From assembly GCF_000611645.1 (NCBI RefSeq), contig NW_014012315.1:1-12797 (forward strand): a stretch of 12,797 nt of DNA. Reading direction: 5' to 3'. Under the pieces are notes generated by a model. It made no database searches. It was not told where the DNA came from and saw only the letters and a program-made list of their open reading frames with translations. Shown one piece after another: positions 9,087-12,797 of this stretch. The position numbers were made by a program, and so were the translations under genes. Each line of letters opens with the position of its first letter. The stretch's first letter is position 1. The DNA is from Monoraphidium neglectum (Eukaryota; Chlorophyta; Chlorophyceae; Sphaeropleales; Selenastraceae).

Positions 9087-12000
9087 GCCGCATCGGCAGC
9101 AGCAGCAGCAGCAGCAGCAACGTTTGTCTCGCACTCACGCAGCAGGGGGTTGTGGGGTCGTGCATGACTGCTGTGAACGCACCCACTCACTAACGTGTTG
9201 CATCGCTTCCCCCCCTCCCGCGCTGCCCGCGCCGCCCCCTCACTACATCAGGTCACCGCGCTGGGCATCCTGCCCGGGGGTGACGTGGTGTCCGCATCTG
9301 TTGACAAGTGGGTGATGGGGAAAGATGGGCGCCTGGGCGCGCTCGATGCCGGCGTCCTGCAGAGGGGGTTTGTCAGCTGGCCAGCTGGCATGCACGGAAG
9401 AGCCACAGCAGCGGGCTGGCGTCCACGACCTGCAGGCGTGTGTGGCATCAATCCTGATGCGACGCGCATGATGTATTGTGGACCCAGCCATACGTCATAG
9501 CAATCCTGGCGAATCCCTGTGTACGTCCCCCTCCTTTCCACTTGACACGCGTATGCGCACCAACGCAAACACACATTGGCATCACGCAAACCCGAACCTA
9601 CGCACACCATACTTTCAAAACACGCAGCACGATCAGGGTGTGGCGCGGCACTGAGTGCATCGGCACCCTGGAGGGCCACAGCAAGCCGGTGCTGTCGCTG
9701 GCGGTGACGCCGGAGGGCGAAATCCTGTCGGGCTCCGGCGACACCACTATCAAGCGCTGGGCCGGCGGCAAATGCGTGCAGACGTACACCGGTCACACTG
9801 ACACAGTCAGGTGCGAAGGGGCGGCGGTTACTGAGCTTGCGCATACCAGCAACGAACAATGAGTGTGGGGGGGGGGCGGTAAAAAATTCTGCGTTTGTGC
9901 CCAGCCGGTTGCAGCAGCTCCTTCCTCTGCCGCTTTCGATGCCAACGTCAGGCCGACAGCCCCGCGATTCGGCATCACCTCGTTTGTTTCTGCATGACGA
10001 CAGGGCGCTCTGCATCCTGCCCGGCGTGGGCTTTGTGTCGGGGTCCCACGACATGTCTGTGCGGGTCTGGGCGCTCAGCGGGGAGACGCTCGCAGAAGCC
10101 TATGGCCACACGGCGCTCATCTACACCGTGGCGGCCACCCCGGGCGGCCTCATCGCATCCGGTGGGTTGCTTCCTGCAATTGCATCGATGGGGCCCTTGC
10201 AGCCGCAGCACCCCGACGCCGCTGCTGAGGGGGGGGGGAGGAGGGGGTGAGTCGTCCACGCCGTCCTCCGATCAGCCTCGCAGCTGCGGCGCATGAGTGC
10301 TGCTTTTGTCCGGAGCCATCATCACGCTCCTCGTGTGTCGGCCCATCTCAAAGCAAAATCCAGCGACCTGAAAAATGGGACCAACCGCCGCAAACTGCCA
10401 CAAACCGCCGCAAACCACCACGAACTGCTGCGAAATGCCGCCCCTCAACCCTGAACCCTTAACCGCCGCGGCCCAGGCTCTGAGGACAACACGCTCCGCC
10501 TGTGGAGTGCGTCCGGCGAGGCCAAGCTGCTGCTGGAGCACCCGGGCTGCGTCTGGGCCGCCGAGTTCCTGCCAGACGGCGACCTCGTCACCGGCTGCGC
10601 GGACGCGGTGGCGCGCGTGTTCACCGCGGCCGAGGCCAAGCAGGTGGGGGCGCGGGGCCAGGAGCTCTGGCAGATCAAAGCGGCAGGAGAGCAGCTGCAG
10701 CGGGCCGGCAGGCCGGGTGCCTTCGCCCACGCTGTGCAGCTGTCGTGATCATGTTCGAAGGAGTGGATTTGTTCCCTCGCCCGACTTTTGCCGATCGGTT
10801 GACGCCGGCTGTGAAGTCCATGACCACCCCCGGGCGGCAGGCTCAAGCCCGACCCCTTGGTGCCATTTCGCATGCATTCGCAGGACGTCGAGGCCGCGGC
10901 TTCGCTGGCCAAGCGGCTGGAGGAGATCAAAGCCGCCAAAGCGGCCGCCGAGGCGCCTGCAGAGGGCGCGGGTGGGGGCGACGCCGCGGCGGCCGCGGCG
11001 GCCGCTGCTCTTCCGCCCGGGCTCAAGGTGAGCTGGCATTGAGGGCCGCTGAGGCACAACTGTCGGGGCGCACGCAGCCCTGCGTGGTGCATGCTGCGTG
11101 TAAGACAGCATTCCACTTGCGCTGTGCACCCCACCGCCTGTCGCTCCGCTTTCTCTCCTGTTTCTATTCCCTCGCAGCAAGCCTGATAACACATCGCAAA
11201 CATTGCTGGCCCATGTTGTCTCGCCCTTTGCACATTGCACCAGCACAACCACCACCCAAACACCACCACCACCACCGGCCACCACCCATACATCGTTCGC
11301 ACCGACCATTACCAAGTACCCTGCACCCGCCCCGGCCATCACCCAAAACGCCCGCCAGGTTGACGACGCCCTCGTGCTGACCAACCCCGGCGCAAAGGAC
11401 GGGGAGACCCGCGTCGTGCGGGAGCCGGACGGCGCCGTCTGGGCGTACGGATGGGACGCGACGAAGCGGCAGTGGGAGCGCATCGGGGAGGTCGTCGCCG
11501 CGCCGGAGGCCGGTGAGCCGCAGTGCTTGAAGATCATGGTTCCGAGGTTTCTGAGACCTGGGATCGGAGATCTGGGTGTGGGGCGGGCTGCACTTGCGGG
11601 AGTGCACTGGCTGTTTGCAGGGGTCCGGCCGCGCAGCGGGCGCGCGCATAGCATCACAGCAATTAATGCGTGTGCAGGATGGGCAGGCGCCCTGGTGACG
11701 GGGCCTCACGACTGGCCCGCCCTTGGCGGGTGTAGGGACCTCAGGGCCGCCTGTGCAGCGAAAGAAGCATCAGCATTCACGCTTGCCGGTGGCAAGGGCT
11801 TCCACAACCAGGTCAGCGCCCGCGCCATGCCGGGCGCCTGCATACCCATTCCCGCCCGCGCCCCCAACCCTGCGCGCCGAATGCTTATGCGGGCGGCCGC
11901 CCGCAGGCACGATCAGCGGCGGCGCCAAATCGCACCTGGGGCGCAGCTGGGACCACGTGTTTGACGTGGAGCTGGACTCTGGGGCGAAGCTCAAGCTGGC

Positions 12001-12797
12001 TATGGACGCCCACGAGAACCCCTACATCGTGGCAGACAGGTGTGCGCGCACATTCTGCAGAGGGATAAGGCTCTTTTTGCTGTTGTGTTTTGAAAGATGA
12101 GGAGGTGGTGGTTTTGCTGCTGGGAAGGAGGCTGCTGGGAAACCGGCTGGTTTGAATTTGCATGGTGTGTGCTTGTAGTTGTGGGCACATGCGCGTGCGC
12201 ATGAGCACATTTACACATGCGTGAAAATGCACACGTGCATGCAAGCACACGCACGCGCTCATCACCTTGGCATCGGCGACACACGCGCGTGTTGCGCATG
12301 TGCGCCCTCGATCCACACTGACGCGTGTCTTGGACGACATACCCTGTTGGCAGGTTCTTGGCGGAATATGATCTGCCTGCAGAGTTCAGAGAGCAGGTGG
12401 GGCGCGCTCACACTCTTGCACACCCCTGCACATCTGTCTAGTTCGTGCACGACAGCACGCGCACATCCACGCACCTGCGTGCGTGCGGGCCCCGCCTCTG
12501 CCGCTAACGACAGCCACCCCCCCAGCGCTGATGTCATCTGCAGCGGCAACGCGTGCAGGCCAGCTGGGTAGCCTGATGGTTATCCAGGCCCCCCTCGCTG
12601 CCTCTGACATCATCCATGACAGCAGCCTGCTTCTTCTTCACAGCTTTGTTACCAAACCAACTACATACTTGCAGATCGTAGCGTTCGTCATCCAGAACAC
12701 CGGCGGCCCCGGCGGCGCCCGCCCTGCCGCCGACACGCCCATCACTGGCGGCTTCTGCGACCCCTTCACCGGCGGCGCCGGCGGCCCCTCCACCAGC
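8010..12797 (+). CDS. PLAA: PLAA/Doa1/Ufd3-type Cdc48 (p97) cofactor: WD40 propeller plus PFU domain, 3' end outside window
   Basis: Family members bind ubiquitin through the WD40 propeller and PFU domain and dock on Cdc48/p97 through a C-terminal PUL domain, acting in ubiquitin-dependent sorting and turnover. Exons: 8010-8075, 8196-8303, 8423-8507, 8784-8863, 9252-9307, 9628-9810, 10004-10161, 10477-10643, 10884-11027, 11359-11512, 11907-12039, 12354-12396, 12675-12797 (edge). The joined frame is open for 500 codons. Residues 1-301 form seven WD blades (SSRDKTIKLW, GSFDATVRLW, ASVDNTIRVW, GSGDTTIKRW, GSHDMSVRVW, GSEDNTLRLW, and a weaker last blade ending ARVF). Residues 302-349 are an Ala-rich, partly charged linker. 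Residues about 350-465 are the PFU domain (GAVWAYGWDATKRQWERIG, then FDVELDSG, then NPYIVADRFLAEYDLP). The last exon has DPFTGG, a motif typical of PLAA. The PUL domain is not in view. The start at 8010 follows an in-frame TAA at 8004-8006 and has a good GCCATGG context. Intron phases are mixed (0, 0, 1, 0, 2, 2, 1, 0, 0, 1, 2, 0); eleven of twelve donors begin GTG. Confidence 0.94.
8511..8585 (+). repeat. GT/T-rich tract just inside PLAA intron 3
   Basis: GTGTG-rich sequence begins within a few bases of the donor at 8508 and includes GTGCGTGTGTGTG near its end. The remainder of the intron (to 8783) is unremarkable. Confidence 0.8.
8898..9119 (+). repeat. CAG trinucleotide tract in PLAA intron 4, with a pure (CAG)15 core
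   Basis: CAG/AGC units dominate from 8898 to 9119. The longest pure run is (CAG)15 at 9004-9048; further runs are broken by GGCCG, AAG and CGCATCGG. The tract is intronic: exon 4 ends ...VLRGHQYQ and exon 5 resumes VTALGILPGGDVVSASVD, the expected uninterrupted WD40 sequence. The host exon frame stays open through the tract, so a transcript retaining the intron would encode a Gln- then Ser-rich tail until a TAA near 9191. Confidence 0.95.
9565..9622 (+). repeat. CA-rich stretch before the PLAA intron 5 acceptor
   Basis: Sequence such as GCAAACACACATTGG and TACGCACACC fills the end of the 320-nt intron (9308-9627), ending about 5 nt before the acceptor. It may serve in place of a polypyrimidine tract. 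Nothing recognisable in the rest of the intron. Confidence 0.6.
10382..10441 (+). repeat. Degenerate decamer tandem repeat in PLAA intron 7
   Basis: About six 10-bp units read AACCGCCGC, AAACTGCCAC, AAACCGCCGC, AAACCACCAC, GAACTGCTGC and GAAATGCCGC. It lies near the acceptor end of the 315-nt intron (10162-10476) and is followed at once by telomere-like heptamers. Confidence 0.82.
10442..10464 (+). repeat. Three telomere-like heptamers (CCCTNAA) in PLAA intron 7
   Basis: CCCTCAA, CCCTGAA and CCCTTAA lie in tandem and are followed by CC. Each differs at one position from the plant-type telomere unit CCCTAAA. Three degenerate units are few, so chance or a decayed minisatellite is a fair alternative. 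Confidence 0.5.
11235..11302 (+). repeat. CCA/CA-rich stretch in PLAA intron 9
   Basis: Runs such as CAACCACCACCCAAACACC and (ACC)n lie about 55-120 nt before the acceptor at 11358. The first 200 nt of this 331-nt intron show nothing recognisable. Confidence 0.75.
11513..11906 (+). other. PLAA intron 10 (394 nt), no recognisable content
   Basis: It is bounded by donor GTGAGC after ...EVVAAPEA and acceptor CCGCAG before the second part of a split Gly codon. The host frame stays open across it, but the translation matches nothing I know, and its length is not a multiple of three. Confidence 0.85.
12170..12290 (+). repeat. Alternating purine/pyrimidine-rich stretch in PLAA intron 11
   Basis: GTGTGTGC-type sequence shifts midway to CACACGTGCATGCAAGCACA-type sequence, inside the 314-nt intron 12040-12353. 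It has many short palindromes (TGCGCGTGCGCA, GTGCATGC). Confidence 0.7.

Noticed and set aside
8958..9167. Poly-Ala, poly-Ser or poly-Leu proteins from the CAG tract
   Set aside because: These are translations of a trinucleotide repeat in different frames, and the tract lies in an intron defined by the WD40 join.
10445..11657. Two long minus-strand open frames across PLAA exons 8-10
   Set aside because: They are shadows of high-GC coding DNA; the plus-strand frames hold the recognisable WD40 and PFU sequence.
1..12797. Defence system, CRISPR array, operon or phage module
   Set aside because: Repeats here are microsatellites, a minisatellite and MITE-like copies. Both genes are intron-rich eukaryotic housekeeping genes.

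Overview
The window is nuclear DNA of a eukaryote, most probably a chlorophyte green alga. It is GC-rich and dense in short introns. Nearly all splice donors read GTG rather than GTA, (CA/TG)n microsatellites are frequent, and the predicted proteins read closest to land-plant members of their families. No rRNA, tRNA, CRISPR array or prokaryote-style operon was seen. The species cannot be named from the sequence alone.

Two split genes lie head to head, with 374 bases between their start codons. On the minus strand, from 7635 to the left edge, is an importin-beta family receptor of the importin-5/KPNB3 (yeast Kap121/Pse1) type. Fifteen exons were placed, giving about the first 667 residues; the 3' part lies beyond base 1. 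On the plus strand, from 8010 to the right edge, is a PLAA/Doa1/Ufd3-type Cdc48 (p97) cofactor. Thirteen exons give about 500 residues: a seven-bladed WD40 propeller, an Ala-rich linker, a PFU ubiquitin-binding domain and the start of a DPFTGG-bearing linker. The PUL domain expected in this family would lie to the right of the window.

The short stretch between the genes (7636-8009) presumably carries both promoters. It has a CCAAT motif on each strand, an E2F-like motif and a TGACGTC core. Nothing in the sequence shows that the two proteins act together; one serves nuclear import and the other ubiquitin-dependent Cdc48 work.

The non-coding interest is in the introns. The importin gene has one outsized intron (1062-2906, 1845 nt) with three copies of a short element, two of them full length (121 bp) with terminal inverted repeats, which looks like a MITE-type non-autonomous transposon. 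Other introns carry a 111-bp tandem duplication, a long CAG tract, a decamer minisatellite next to degenerate telomere-like heptamers, and many TG/CA tracts. I found no undescribed protein system. The points most worth checking are the MITE-like family, the placement of UG and CA tracts relative to splice sites, the near-exclusive phase-0 introns of the importin gene, and one GC-AG intron.
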